The notes: generated from the letters alone by a model not told the origin. A stretch of DNA of 64,000 nucleotides from Ruminococcus sp. UBA4383 (GCA_002389995.1 DGRR01000219.1:19176-83175), one strand, 5' to 3'. Shown: positions 10,076 to 19,919, counted from the stretch's first letter. Translations and numbers: made by a program.

Positions 10076-12202
10076 TTAACCGTCAGTTGTGGCAGTAGTT
10101 ACGGCAGTTGTTGTGGTATTGGTTGTATCTGTATCTGTCGTGCCTGTACCCGTATCTGTTGTGGCAGTAGTTTCGGTTGTGGTAGTTGTATTGAAAACAA
10201 GCTGTTCTGCGGGGAGTTTATGATTTTTCGGCTTTACACCGTTAAGACCGTAACATTCCTGATATGATTTGAGAATATCCCTTATCATATACTTTGAAAA
10301 TTCTCCGCCCTCGATAACTCCTGCAAAAGCTACTTCGGGCTTGTCAGCAGGTGCAAAACCTATGAAAAGTGAATTTTGTTTGCTTTTATCGTTCATATCT
10401 GTCTGGGGAGTACCTGTCTTTATGGCGACTGTATAGCCGAGGTCATCAAGGGAATATTCATAGGGCATACTGTGTGAAGCATCTATCATTCCGTTGATTA
10501 TATATTCATAGACATCGGGCTGTTTTATTTCGATAGTTTCGGCAACTTCGGGCATGGTATTGCTTATGAGCTTGTTTGAGCCGTATGTGTAGAGACTGTC
10601 CACAAGGAAAGGCTTATATCTTACGCCCCTGTTTGCAATTGTACTTGCGGCAACGGCAAGCTGCAATGGAGTTATACCGCTTGACTGGTTTCCTATACCT
10701 GCCTGAATTACATATCCCACATACCACGGCTCGCCCATTTTGGCGAAATATTCGGGACTGCAAAGGAATCCTTCCGCATCACCTGTTTCAATGCCTGTAC
10801 TCTGTCCGAATCCGTAGAGATTTGCATAGTGGTTTATAGTATCAATGCCGAGTTTGCTCGAAAGCTCATAGAAATAGCAGTTGCATGATACTTCAATGGC
10901 GTGTCTGACCGAGATTGCACCGTGAAAGCCTGTACACTGGAACATATAACCGTAAAAGTCATAGTACTGGTTGCATATGAATGTAGTATCGCCCTTTACA
11001 ATTCCCTCATTAAGACCTGCGGTAGCTGTTACGGTCTTGAATGTTGAACCGGGGAGATATTGTCCGTAGGTACAGCGGTTGAACATGGGGGAGTTCGGGA
11101 GTTCCTGAATTTTCTCATAGTCGCTGATATAGTCCTTCAAATTGTAAGTGGGAGCGTTAGCCATACCTTTTACCGCACCTGTTTTTGCGTCAAGGACTAC
11201 AATTGCGCCCGCCTTTGCCATTCCTCCGTAATTAAATGATTCAAGAAATTTATCAAGTATTTCCTGAAGTTTAAGCTGATATGCGCCGTCAACGGTTAAT
11301 TTTATAGTCTGTCCGGGGACGGTTTCCTTTGTAGTTCTCACATCTACGATAGTATCATTGAGGATAGTGACATCTTCCTTACCGTTTTCGCCTTTGAGCT
11401 GTTTTTCCATAGCGGATTCAATACCGCTTTTTCCGACAATATCATTGAGTGCATAGCCTTTTTCCTTGAGGGATTCATATTCTTCGGCATAGATAGGACC
11501 TACCGTACCGATTTCGTGCGGGAGGATATCGCCTCTTATTATATGTCTTTCGGCAGCGTCAACGGCTTCAATACCCTTATAGAGGTTACCGAGTTCTTTC
11601 ATCTCGATAATAGTTTTTGGGTCAACATTGCTTGCAAGAACCAAATCGTTGCTGTATGAAAATTCGCTTACAATCATTTCATATCTCATGCCTGCGATAA
11701 TTCTTTTCTGATTCTCGGTATATTCATCTGATATTTCGTAGTCGGAGATAAGCTTGTCAATGCAGTTCTGGGCAGTTGCGTAGACGTTGAGGCTTAATTT
11801 TTCTATTATCTCGGAATTGTCCTCGGAAGTAAATTCGTAGGGATATTCTTTTGTTATGGGAATACTCTCCTTGAAACGGTATCCTTTTTCTGCGAGTGTG
11901 CCGTATATATCGAGGAGTATTTTATTTCCCTCGGCATTGTCATCGGGGAAAAATGCCTTTTGCAGAACGAGGTCACATCTTTTGTCATTTGCGACCAACA
12001 CATTTCCCTTATAGTCGAGGATTTCGCCACGGGTAGCCTTTATTTCCCTTTCATAGGTTATCGCCTGCGGGTCATATCTGCTCTGCATAGCGTCCTCACC
12101 CACGACCTGAATTTTCATTAATCTCATTCCGCTTACAATGGTGAGGAACACAACAAGGGTAACTGTAAAAAATGCCTTTATACTGTCTGCAAGAGATTTC
12201 AA
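10076..12202 (-). CDS. mrdA: penicillin-binding protein 2 (class B transpeptidase, elongasome)
   Basis: 708 residues. One N-terminal membrane anchor (~8-28), a dimerisation domain beginning ATRGEILDYKGN, and a C-terminal transpeptidase domain with STFK (catalytic Ser), SCN in VSCNCYF, and KTG in AIKTGTP. It cross-links peptidoglycan during side-wall elongation with the MreBCD complex encoded immediately upstream. After the enzyme domain the last ~37 residues are almost only Thr, Asp and Gly, an unusual low-complexity external tail. The stop is followed in frame by further Asp-Thr-Asp-Lys coding repeats. The start ATG at 12202 has AAGGAG just upstream, and only 4 bases separate it from mreD. 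Confidence 0.95.
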   Translation of the reverse strand: MKSLADSIKAFFTVTLVVFLTIVSGMRLMKIQVVGEDAMQSRYDPQAITYEREIKATRGEILDYKGNVLVANDKRCDLVLQKAFFPDDNAEGNKILLDIYGTLAEKGYRFKESIPITKEYPYEFTSEDNSEIIEKLSLNVYATAQNCIDKLISDYEISDEYTENQKRIIAGMRYEMIVSEFSYSNDLVLASNVDPKTIIEMKELGNLYKGIEAVDAAERHIIRGDILPHEIGTVGPIYAEEYESLKEKGYALNDIVGKSGIESAMEKQLKGENGKEDVTILNDTIVDVRTTKETVPGQTIKLTVDGAYQLKLQEILDKFLESFNYGGMAKAGAIVVLDAKTGAVKGMANAPTYNLKDYISDYEKIQELPNSPMFNRCTYGQYLPGSTFKTVTATAGLNEGIVKGDTTFICNQYYDFYGYMFQCTGFHGAISVRHAIEVSCNCYFYELSSKLGIDTINHYANLYGFGQSTGIETGDAEGFLCSPEYFAKMGEPWYVGYVIQAGIGNQSSGITPLQLAVAASTIANRGVRYKPFLVDSLYTYGSNKLISNTMPEVAETIEIKQPDVYEYIINGMIDASHSMPYEYSLDDLGYTVAIKTGTPQTDMNDKSKQNSLFIGFAPADKPEVAFAGVIEGGEFSKYMIRDILKSYQECYGLNGVKPKNHKLPAEQLVFNTTTTTETTATTDTGTGTTDTDTTNTTTTAVTTATTDG

Positions 12203-12206
12203 AAAA

Positions 12207-12791
12207 TCACTCCTTACTGAACTGAGTTATTCCACGGTTATTGTCTATTATTTCTTTTATGGTGAGATGTTCTCTCGGCATGAGCTTTTTGTTTATCAGT
12301 CTGAAAACAAGATAGACAAAAAGTGATGATATGATTGTATAAGCCCATACTTTCAGAGTTTTCTCATAAAATATAATTTCTGCGTGGTCATACTGCCATA
12401 TATTATAGTAAAATTCAAAGTCAAGACAGCACTGTATAAATGATACCACTGCATTTATCCAGAAGAAATTTATAAACTTGTCCCTGAGATACAACTCAAA
12501 AAGAAGCGATACCGCCACGCAGAATACCGTCAGCAATACCGCATTGTATCCGAAAAGCCGTCCGCACCCTACATCTATGAGAAATCCGCACACGGCTCCT
12601 GTAAATGCAGATGCCATAAGGTCATTGTTTACTGCTATGCAGAGTGCGGCAGGGACGAGAAGTATTGGTTTAGTCCATGTCCCTGCGTTCATTGTTGAAA
12701 AGAAAAGAATTATGATTATATAGTAAACTATCCAGCGCAGGACGGTTTTTATATAGTATATTCTTTTTTCACGGGGCAGTCTGAGCTTCAT
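12207..12791 (-). CDS. mreD: rod shape-determining protein MreD
   Basis: About 194 residues with five to six membrane segments, and charged ends. It is the integral membrane partner of MreC and PBP2 in the elongation machinery. Sequence conservation in MreD is low, so the call rests on topology, length and position between mreC and mrdA. A GTG at 12797 is possible, but AAGGAGG lies right against it, while the ATG at 12791 sits six bases from that site. The start lies inside the end of mreC. Confidence 0.9.
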   Translation of the reverse strand: MKLRLPREKRIYYIKTVLRWIVYYIIIILFFSTMNAGTWTKPILLVPAALCIAVNNDLMASAFTGAVCGFLIDVGCGRLFGYNAVLLTVFCVAVSLLFELYLRDKFINFFWINAVVSFIQCCLDFEFYYNIWQYDHAEIIFYEKTLKVWAYTIISSLFVYLVFRLINKKLMPREHLTIKEIIDNNRGITQFSKE

Positions 12792-13644
12792 CTGCACCCT
12801 CCTTTTTACCTGTAAAATCCGTTATTATGAAAACTGTACTCAGTCTTGTAACATCACAGCAAGGCTCTATTTCCGCACAGGCTGAAAGACCGTTTATTTC
12901 AAAGTCGGTACTTATCACAGTGCCTATGGGGTAATCTTTCGGGAACATACCCGTATTGCCTGCGGTGACGATTAAATCACCTTCCTTGAGTTTATGGGCG
13001 GTTGACAGGTGGCTCATCTTGGTATGTCCGTCAGCCGCAGTCAGCACAGTCCCCTCAATTACGCCGTAGTCGGCATTTGTAGAAGAAGCAATAGCCGCCA
13101 CAGACAAATCAGGTGAAAGAATAGTTCTTACTGTTGAACTTTTTTCGGATACTTCGACAGTCATTCCCACAAGCCCGTCAGAAGTTATAACGGGGCTGAA
13201 AGGTTCTATTCCGTCAGCCTTACCCTTATCGACAGTAAACGACCTGAACGGGTCATTTGTGATATATCCGAGGACTTCCGCAGGCATTGACATATCGAGT
13301 TCGGGGTATTCCTCTTTCATATCGGCAAATTTACGCAGTTCCTCGACTTCCGCCTTCAAATCGTCATATTCGGCAAGTTTTCTGTTGAGTTCGTTTATTC
13401 TTTCTTTAAGCTGCTGATTTTCCTCATAATATTTATCGGGGCTGAATATCTTATCCGAGATACGTTCAAACTCCATGCCTATTGAATTTGAAACGGATTT
13501 AAGCGGCTGGGTTATCATATTTATGAGTGATGCCGCAGAGAGCGAATATCCGCCCTTTGTTACGCCATATATCATTATTCCCACAAGAAAGGCTATAAAT
13601 ACAATCAGAACCCTGAATCTTGTGCTTTTAACAAAACTTTTCAA
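12769..13644 (-). CDS. mreC: rod shape-determining protein MreC
   Basis: 291 residues: short cytoplasmic N-terminus, one membrane segment (~11-28), a coiled coil (~70-108, YYEENQQLKERINELNRKL and following heptads), then the two beta-barrel MreC domain to ~275. It links the MreB filament to PBP2 outside the membrane. The start codon is TTG at 13644, behind GGGGGT; no in-frame ATG precedes the membrane segment. It overlaps mreD by about 23 bases. Confidence 0.93.
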   Translation of the reverse strand: MKSFVKSTRFRVLIVFIAFLVGIMIYGVTKGGYSLSAASLINMITQPLKSVSNSIGMEFERISDKIFSPDKYYEENQQLKERINELNRKLAEYDDLKAEVEELRKFADMKEEYPELDMSMPAEVLGYITNDPFRSFTVDKGKADGIEPFSPVITSDGLVGMTVEVSEKSSTVRTILSPDLSVAAIASSTNADYGVIEGTVLTAADGHTKMSHLSTAHKLKEGDLIVTAGNTGMFPKDYPIGTVISTDFEINGLSACAEIEPCCDVTRLSTVFIITDFTGKKEGADEAQTAP

Positions 13645-13663
13645 TTATCTACCCCCGTGAGTA

Positions 13664-14680
13664 TCAATAATATCTTACATTTTCCATGAGAGCGTCCTGA
13701 TAGTCGCTGATATTTTCAAGAATTTTGCCTGTACCCTCCGCAACGCAGTCGAGGGGATATTCCGCAATATATACAGGCATACCTGTTTCACGGTTGATAA
13801 GCCTGTCGAGACCTCTGAGCAAAGCACCGCCTCCTGCGAGGGTAATTCCGTGGTCGATTATATCCGCAGACAGTTCGGGCGGAGTTTCTTCGAGGGTACT
13901 TTTTATAGCGTCAATGACTTTTGCAAGCGGTTCAACGAGAGCGTCCCTTATTTCCGCAGAACTTACGCTTACATTTTCGGGCAGACCGTTGAGGAGGTTT
14001 CTGCCTTTTATTTCGAGGCTTTCCTCCTTGCTTCCGGGGAAAGCCGAGCCGATTTCGATTTTTATATTTTCGGCAGTTCTTTCGCCTATGAGGAGGTTAT
14101 ATTTTTTCTTGATATAATTTATAATTGACGCATCGAACTCATCGCCTGCACATCTTATAGACCTTGCGGCGACTATTCCGCCGAGTGAGATTACAGCGAC
14201 TTCGCTTGTACCGCCTCCGATATCTACAATCATGCTTCCTTCGGGGGCATTTGTAGGCAGACCCGCACCTATGGCAGCCGCCATGGGTTCTTCAATGATG
14301 AGGACGTTGTTTGCTCCTGCTTTTTTGCAGGCTTCACGCACGGCACGTCTTTCGACAGCGGTAACACCTGACGGAATACATATAATTACGTTTGCCTTTG
14401 TGAGAAATCTTCCACGCAGGGCTTTTTTGATAAACTCCTGAAGGAGAGTTGTAGCGATGTCGAAATCCGCAATAACTCCGTCTTTCAGAGGTCTTACAGC
14501 GACTATTGACCCCGGTGTCCTGCCGATTACTTCTTTTGCTTCCATGCCGACATATCTTGTCTTGTCGGTTCTGGTATTCACGGCAACGACAGAGGGTTCT
14601 CTGATTATTATACCCTTTCCTCGCATATATATCAAGGTATTTGCAGTACCGAGGTCTATACCTATATCTTTTGTAAACAT
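13664..14680 (-). CDS. mreB: rod shape-determining protein MreB (bacterial actin)
   Basis: 338 residues. Actin-fold nucleotide motifs are present: DIGIDLGTANT (phosphate 1), DIGGGTSEVAVI (phosphate 2) and GGGALLRGLD (adenosine). The protein polymerises under the membrane and positions wall synthesis. It is the usual first gene of the mre cluster. An AAGGAGC site precedes the ATG. A short hairpin (CGGAC/GTCCG, 14735-14749) lies between it and the upstream DUF4321 gene without a clear T-run, so read-through is likely. Confidence 0.97.
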   Translation of the reverse strand: MFTKDIGIDLGTANTLIYMRGKGIIIREPSVVAVNTRTDKTRYVGMEAKEVIGRTPGSIVAVRPLKDGVIADFDIATTLLQEFIKKALRGRFLTKANVIICIPSGVTAVERRAVREACKKAGANNVLIIEEPMAAAIGAGLPTNAPEGSMIVDIGGGTSEVAVISLGGIVAARSIRCAGDEFDASIINYIKKKYNLLIGERTAENIKIEIGSAFPGSKEESLEIKGRNLLNGLPENVSVSSAEIRDALVEPLAKVIDAIKSTLEETPPELSADIIDHGITLAGGGALLRGLDRLINRETGMPVYIAEYPLDCVAEGTGKILENISDYQDALMENVRYY

Positions 14681-14757
14681 TTTGAAGCTCCTTGCTTTCT
14701 TGAATATCTTTTTATCTATGTATATAAGGGATTACGGACTTTCCGTCCGCAGGAAAT

Positions 14758-15012
14758 TTATCCGAAGAGTTTCGGTGCAGTCTTGTAATAAGCGAATATT
14801 GCGACAAATATCATTATTATCTGTGCTATGCTGATATTTACCGTTATGCCGAAAGTAAGCGCAATTATCTGTATATCTATGAATCTCCCCGGTTCAAAGG
14901 AAAATCTTGTGACATATCCGAGCCACCACAGTGAACCGTCTGCAATACTTCCGATAAAGCCTCCGAGGGTTATTGCAGCAAGAATAAGAATTATAAAATA
15001 GAATTTCTTCAT
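14758..15012 (-). CDS. DUF4321 small membrane protein
   Basis: 84 residues with two membrane segments (~4-24 and ~48-74) around a short loop, matching the DUF4321 pattern often found next to mreB in Clostridia. Function is unknown. Position directly before mreB suggests a role with the elongation machinery, which is inference only. AAAGGAGAAAAAG precedes the ATG. Confidence 0.75.
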   Translation of the reverse strand: MKKFYFIILILAAITLGGFIGSIADGSLWWLGYVTRFSFEPGRFIDIQIIALTFGITVNISIAQIIMIFVAIFAYYKTAPKLFG

Positions 15013-15023
15013 CTTTTTCTCCT

Positions 15024-15461
15024 TTATATTCCTGACGAGCCGAAACCGCCCTCGCCACGCTTAGTATCGTCAAGGCTTCCGCTGACTTCTATTTCGGGAA
15101 AGAGGACTCTTGTGGGGACAAGCTGGGCTATTCTCATTCCGTTTGTCACGGTAAACGGTTCTTTTCCGTGATTGATGAGCGGAATAAACCATTCTCCCCT
15201 GTAATCGCTGTCAACAACTCCCACGCAGTTTGCAAGGCTTACGCCGTATTTTGAGGATAATCCTGAGCGTGGGTATATGAGCATTGCGACATCTGTGCAG
15301 TCTGTCTGTGCTTTGAGACCTGTGGGAATCATTTTTATTTCACCCTGATTAAGTGTTACAGGTTCATCGAGGCAGGCGGATATATCAAGTCCTGCGCTTG
15401 ATTCTGTGGCACGGGAGGGTATTACTGCGTTTTTGTGTATTTTTTTGAATATGATTTTCAT
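15024..15461 (-). CDS. dut: dUTP diphosphatase (trimeric dUTPase)
   Basis: 145 residues with all five family motifs: AGLDISA, PRSGLSSKYGV, GVVDSDYRGEW, RIAQLVP and the C-terminal GEGGFGSSG that closes over the active site. It hydrolyses dUTP to dUMP and pyrophosphate, keeping uracil out of DNA and feeding dTMP synthesis. The start overlaps the stop of the U32 peptidase gene by 4 bp. Confidence 0.96.
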   Translation of the reverse strand: MKIIFKKIHKNAVIPSRATESSAGLDISACLDEPVTLNQGEIKMIPTGLKAQTDCTDVAMLIYPRSGLSSKYGVSLANCVGVVDSDYRGEWFIPLINHGKEPFTVTNGMRIAQLVPTRVLFPEIEVSGSLDDTKRGEGGFGSSGI

Positions 15462-17500
15462 TTTACTTCCTGCAAACCTTTCTTATACAGTCCTCTTGTG
15501 ATGTTGCCGGGTGGTTTTTTTCCTGAGAGAATATTTTTTGTCTGCTGTGCATTTTCGTCCGAGAGCATAACAATGCCGAAGCTTACATTTTCGGGGATAT
15601 CGTCAATATAGAGTATATCGGGGTTAAGAATCTCGGTATATCCCGCATGGCAGAGAACGGGGAGATTTCTTTTAGTACGGTCTGTTATGAATCCCGTGCA
15701 GTTTTTACAGCCGATTTCGTTTTTTATGGGACAGTTGACCGTAAGCATTAGGGGAATTTTACCGTATATGAGCATACCTGTTTCAATTTCCGAATGGAGC
15801 TGTAAATACTGGGATTTTTTAGCTTCAAACGAGAAAACGCAGTCTTTCAGACCGATATTTTTCATACATTCCGCACTGTACGAATTGAAGATATTGAGAG
15901 TATAGCTTCCGTGGAGTTCAAAGCCGAGTTTTTTACCGATTGCAATACAGTCGGGAGTATGGCAGAAAAGGCGGTTTATGCCGAATTTATCCCTTATATA
16001 TTCAAGGGACTGCATGACTTTATCCTCATCGTGAATGAATCTGGGAGGTGACAATATTATCTTTTCCGCCATATATGTTATTTCATTAAGCATAGGTTCT
16101 GAGAGGCTTATATTCTCATCAGTTATTATGTATTCGGAATATTCATAAGCGGCTTTTGCCTGCTGTATACTGCGGCAGAATGTACGCAGGCGGAATTTTT
16201 CGGGCTTTGAAGGCAGTTTCTGCGGCATTTTGGGGGTATAATCCGTAATATTGTAGACGGGAGTATTTTTCCTGATGATATTTTCCGAGAGCTTTTCAGA
16301 AATATTCCTGCGGAGAGCGTTTAATTTTCCGGCAGGGACGAAAAGACCGTCATCAATATCCGCTGAAAAATTTCTGACTTTAAAGACGGTATCGCCCGTT
16401 TTTGAAAGCTGTTTTCCGAGCGTGGCGGAATCAGCAGGGGTTTTAAGGGCTTTATCGGGGATATCACCGCATACCATAACGGAAATATCATCACATTTCG
16501 CAGTTATTTCGAGGGGCTGACCGCATTTCATTACACAGTGGATATCGACATCATGGACTTGTCTTTCATTTCTGTAAAGTTCATGTATTTTCGGGATAAG
16601 TTCACGGGCGGAAACAACGTCCTCTTTTTCACGCTGACCGAACATATTCAATTTTCTGCCTGTAAAATATCCGTCAGTGAAACCGCTTCTTGAAAATATT
16701 CCCTTTAAGGTCTGCATATCGGGTTTTTCACCGTCAAGGGATTTTTTAAGTTCATTCACAGCGGAAGCGACATATTCGGGTCTTTTCATTCTTCCCTCGA
16801 TTTTGAGGGAATCAACGCCTATTTCCCTGAGTTCGTCAATTTTCGGGATAAGGGACAAATCTTTGAGTGAAAGCGCACAGTAATTTTTATTTCCGCATGA
16901 TGAATACGGCAGTCTGCAAGCCTGTCCGCAGCAGCCACGGTTTGCCGAACGTGAACCGATAACCGCTGACATATAGCACTGTCCTGAAACTGACATACAG
17001 AGCGCACCGTGTACAAAAACTTCCGTTTCGGTATTTAGGGCGCATATTTTCGCAAGAGTATTCTTACTGCATTCCCTTGCGGGGACAATTCTGACATAGC
17101 CGAGATTTCCGAGAAATTCCGCACCTATGGCGGTATGCACCGACATCTGCGTAGATGCATGGATAACGGAATCGGGAACGGCATTTTTTATAATCTGTGC
17201 CGCACCCCAGTCCTGCACGATACAGCCGTCAATGCCTGCGCTGTGAAGGAATTTTATGTATGTGCAGAATTTTTCTGTTTCGCTGTCGGAAATAATTGTA
17301 TTGACGGCAATATATAATTTAGCCGAATACAGGTGACATAATTTTACAGCCTCGGTTATTTCATCATCTGTGAAATTGACTGCGCTGTTTCTTGCGGAGA
17401 AATATTTACCTCCTGCATAGACTGCATCTGCACCGCAGCGCAGGGCTGCACGGAGAGTTTCCATACTTCCTGCGGGGGCGAGTATTTCGGGGTTAATCAT
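15458..17500 (-). CDS. U32 family peptidase (RlhA/YdcP-like)
   Basis: 680 residues. The N-terminal U32 domain starts EILAPAGSMETLRAALRCGADAVYAGG and includes the EVFVHGALC-SGQCYMS segment and a Cys cluster (GCCGQACRLPYSSC). The C-terminal third is the extension usual in long U32 proteins. U32 members are annotated as peptidases, but several act in 23S rRNA or tRNA hydroxylation with iron-sulfur chemistry (RlhA, TrhP). The Cys cluster here fits that role better than proteolysis. It is overlapped by dut at its end and by zapA at its start (TGATG). Confidence 0.85.
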   Translation of the reverse strand: MINPEILAPAGSMETLRAALRCGADAVYAGGKYFSARNSAVNFTDDEITEAVKLCHLYSAKLYIAVNTIISDSETEKFCTYIKFLHSAGIDGCIVQDWGAAQIIKNAVPDSVIHASTQMSVHTAIGAEFLGNLGYVRIVPARECSKNTLAKICALNTETEVFVHGALCMSVSGQCYMSAVIGSRSANRGCCGQACRLPYSSCGNKNYCALSLKDLSLIPKIDELREIGVDSLKIEGRMKRPEYVASAVNELKKSLDGEKPDMQTLKGIFSRSGFTDGYFTGRKLNMFGQREKEDVVSARELIPKIHELYRNERQVHDVDIHCVMKCGQPLEITAKCDDISVMVCGDIPDKALKTPADSATLGKQLSKTGDTVFKVRNFSADIDDGLFVPAGKLNALRRNISEKLSENIIRKNTPVYNITDYTPKMPQKLPSKPEKFRLRTFCRSIQQAKAAYEYSEYIITDENISLSEPMLNEITYMAEKIILSPPRFIHDEDKVMQSLEYIRDKFGINRLFCHTPDCIAIGKKLGFELHGSYTLNIFNSYSAECMKNIGLKDCVFSFEAKKSQYLQLHSEIETGMLIYGKIPLMLTVNCPIKNEIGCKNCTGFITDRTKRNLPVLCHAGYTEILNPDILYIDDIPENVSFGIVMLSDENAQQTKNILSGKKPPGNITRGLYKKGLQEVK

Positions 17501-17868
17501 CAGGCGTTATCCTTTGCCCTCTGCATTTTGACGATATTTTCGAGCTGTGCGACTTTGGCTTTAAGGATTTCCATTTCCTTGACGGCGGTATCTCTTTCCA
17601 TTCTGACTTTACCTGCTTCGCTGACGTATTCCTTAGCCTGATTTCTTATATTGTCGAGTCTCTGGTTAGCCTTGTTGAGGTCGTCAAGGATAGTGAGTGC
17701 GACCATTATTGCGGCAGAATACGGAGATGCGCCGTTTGAGGAAACTTCATTTATTTTACCTTCCAGAGCCCTTGCGAGTGCAAAGACATAGTTGGGGGAT
17801 TCTGCGGTTTTGAGTTTATATTCTTTTCCGCAGATTACGATTTTTATTTCATTTTTTATTTCTTCCAT
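17500..17868 (-). CDS. zapA: cell division protein ZapA
   Basis: 122 residues. The N-terminal globular ZapA domain begins EIKIVICGKEYKLKT and is followed by a C-terminal coiled coil (~70-118). ZapA bundles FtsZ filaments at midcell. It is translationally coupled to the U32 peptidase by a TGATG overlap, and 30 bases downstream of lexA, giving a division/SOS/wall operon. Confidence 0.88.
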   Translation of the reverse strand: MEEIKNEIKIVICGKEYKLKTAESPNYVFALARALEGKINEVSSNGASPYSAAIMVALTILDDLNKANQRLDNIRNQAKEYVSEAGKVRMERDTAVKEMEILKAKVAQLENIVKMQRAKDNA

Positions 17869-17898
17869 TTTGAATGTCCCTTCTCTGTTCCTGTTATA

Positions 17899-18480
17899 TC
17901 AGTAATATCTCTTTAATCCGACAACTTTGCCGAGGATATCGACTTTATCGAGGATTATGGGTTTCATCGTGTCATTTTCGGGCTGGAGGCGGTAGTGACC
18001 GTTTTCCTTATAGAAACGTTTTACGGTAGCGTCCTCACCGTCAATGAAAGCGACTACTATATCACCGTTTTCCGCATAGCTGACGCTTTTGACGATGACG
18101 ATATCACCGTCAAGGATACCTGCGTTTACCATACTTTCGCCCTTTACCCTGAGAGCGAAAAGGTCTTTGGGGTCAACACCGCTTATCTCGAAATTTATAT
18201 ATCCTGTTATATCCTCATATGCGGTTATGGGCTGACCTGCTGTTACAGTACCCATTACGGGAACGGAAACAGATGCGCTGTTGGGAAGTCTGAGAGAGCG
18301 GTTGAGACTGCCTGTTTTTTCGATAAGACCGTCCGCAGCGAGAGCCTCGATATATCTGTGAGCGGTTGAAGTGGATTTAAAGCCCATGTAGTCCATGATT
18401 TCTCTTACAGACGGAGATATACCGCTGCCGAGTCTTTCCTTGATGTAGTTAAAAACCTCAATTTTTTTCTGATTTGACAT
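17899..18480 (-). CDS. lexA: LexA repressor
   Basis: 193 residues: winged helix DNA-binding domain (1-65, with PSVREIMDYMGFKS), the self-cleavage bond Ala81-Gly82 in TVTAGQP, catalytic Ser116 in KGESM and Lys154 in ATVKRF. It represses SOS genes until RecA triggers self-cleavage. An ATG at 18486 exists, but the GGAGG site abuts it; ATG 18480 is seven bases away and is chosen. It sits directly after murC, an unusual place for lexA. No matching SOS box (CGAACN4GTTCG type) was found upstream of murC or lexA by eye. Confidence 0.95.
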   Translation of the reverse strand: MSNQKKIEVFNYIKERLGSGISPSVREIMDYMGFKSTSTAHRYIEALAADGLIEKTGSLNRSLRLPNSASVSVPVMGTVTAGQPITAYEDITGYINFEISGVDPKDLFALRVKGESMVNAGILDGDIVIVKSVSYAENGDIVVAFIDGEDATVKRFYKENGHYRLQPENDTMKPIILDKVDILGKVVGLKRYY

Positions 18481-18482
18481 AA

Positions 18483-19898
18483 TCATTCCTCCTCGGATAA
18501 TTTTTTGAGTATCATTCTTGCTATTTTATATGCATCACCGCAGCCGAGAGTTATAACGAGGTCACCCTCCTGAGCGTGACTGCAAATATAATCGCATATC
18601 TGGCTGAAATTGGAATATTTTCTTTCGTCAGTCCATTCCTCCTCCTCATTCTGCGGAAACCATATGCAGTTCGGGATTTTTTCTGCGAGGTGGCGGGTAA
18701 ATATTCCGTATGTGTTTTTTTCTCTGCTGCCCATTATATCGGTAAGAACAGCGTGGTCGGGAATTTGCAGAACTCTTGCGAAATCGTCAAGAAGAAGTTT
18801 GGTTCTGCTGAAAGTAAAGGGCTGGAAAACTGCCCATACTTTATTGAAATTCATTTCCATAGCGGCATTGAGAGTTGCTTCGAGTTCGGTGGGGTGGTGG
18901 GCATAGTCATCGACAACGGTTATGCCTTTTTCGCAGCCGAGTTTTTCAAAGCGTCTTTTTGCGCCTCTGAAATCTTCAAGACCTTTCTGAATAAAGCTGA
19001 AATCAACACCGCATTCTCTTGCCGCAGCGACTGCCGCAAGCGAATTTAAAACATTGTGTATACCTGCCACATGGAGTGTGACAGTGCCGAGTTTTTCGCC
19101 TTTGTACATGGCATCATAAACAGTTAAAAGACCGTTTTCGTGCTTTACGTTTTCGGGGTAGTAGTCGCATGAACTGTCTTTGCCGAAAGTTATGATTTTC
19201 TTATCGAGACCGTTTACAGCTTTCATGGTATTTTCGTCAGAACCGTTTACTATGAGAAGTTTTGAGGTATTCTGTGCAAATTTTCTGAAAGATGCGATGA
19301 TATTTTCAAGAGTACCGAAATAGTCGAGGTGGTCTGCGTCTATATTCAATATTACTGCGATATCGGGGAAAAGTTTAAGGTAATGGTCTTCAAATTCGCA
19401 TGATTCACAGACGAGTATATCACTTTTGCCTGCTATGCCGCTGCCGCCTATGCAGGGGAGTTTTCCGCCTATATATGCGGACAGGTCAACGCCTGCGGTA
19501 TAGAGAATCTGAGTTATCATTGAAGTGGTTGAAGTTTTGCCGTGAGTACCTGAAACGCAGACTGCATTACTGTACCAGCCTGTAATTATGCCAAGGAGGT
19601 CAGCCCTTTCGAGTACGGGAATACCGCTTGCCCTTGCCGCCATGAGTTCGGGGTTATCCTCCATGATAGCGGCTGTATGGACGATTAAATCCGCACCCTT
19701 TATATTTTCGGCTTTCTGACCGATAAATACTTCGATACCCATTTTTCTGACAGCATCGAGAGTTTCAGTCTCGTTGTTGTCGCTTCCCGTGAGGAAATAG
19801 CCCTGTGAATGGAGAATCTGTGCGAGGGGATACATACCGCTTCCGCCTATGCCGATAAAATGTATATGTTTTTTGTCATTCAAGATATTAATATCCAA
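18483..19898 (-). CDS. murC: UDP-N-acetylmuramate--L-alanine ligase
   Basis: About 471 residues. The N-terminal Rossmann motif is GIGGSGM, the ATP loop is SGTHGKTSTT, and the Mur ligase C-terminal domain has DDYAHHPTE and FQPFTFSRT. It adds L-Ala to UDP-MurNAc, the first peptide step of the wall. The start is set at TTG 19898 behind AAAGGTGA with five to six bases spacing. The open frame continues 15 codons upstream, but those codons come from a heptamer repeat. It heads the murC-to-mrdA block. Confidence 0.95.
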   Translation of the reverse strand: MDINILNDKKHIHFIGIGGSGMYPLAQILHSQGYFLTGSDNNETETLDAVRKMGIEVFIGQKAENIKGADLIVHTAAIMEDNPELMAARASGIPVLERADLLGIITGWYSNAVCVSGTHGKTSTTSMITQILYTAGVDLSAYIGGKLPCIGGSGIAGKSDILVCESCEFEDHYLKLFPDIAVILNIDADHLDYFGTLENIIASFRKFAQNTSKLLIVNGSDENTMKAVNGLDKKIITFGKDSSCDYYPENVKHENGLLTVYDAMYKGEKLGTVTLHVAGIHNVLNSLAAVAAARECGVDFSFIQKGLEDFRGAKRRFEKLGCEKGITVVDDYAHHPTELEATLNAAMEMNFNKVWAVFQPFTFSRTKLLLDDFARVLQIPDHAVLTDIMGSREKNTYGIFTRHLAEKIPNCIWFPQNEEEEWTDERKYSNFSQICDYICSHAQEGDLVITLGCGDAYKIARMILKKLSEEE

Positions 19899-19919
19899 AA
19901 AAATCACCTTTCCTAAATT

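Noticed and set aside
9779..10267. 162-codon plus-strand frame rich in Ser-Val-Ser-Leu repeats
   Set aside because: It is the antisense reading of the 12-bp repeat and the Thr-rich end of mrdA, with no ribosome-binding site.
14735..14749. Short hairpin between DUF4321 gene and mreB as terminator
   Set aside because: Five-bp stem without a T-run; more likely read-through within the operon.
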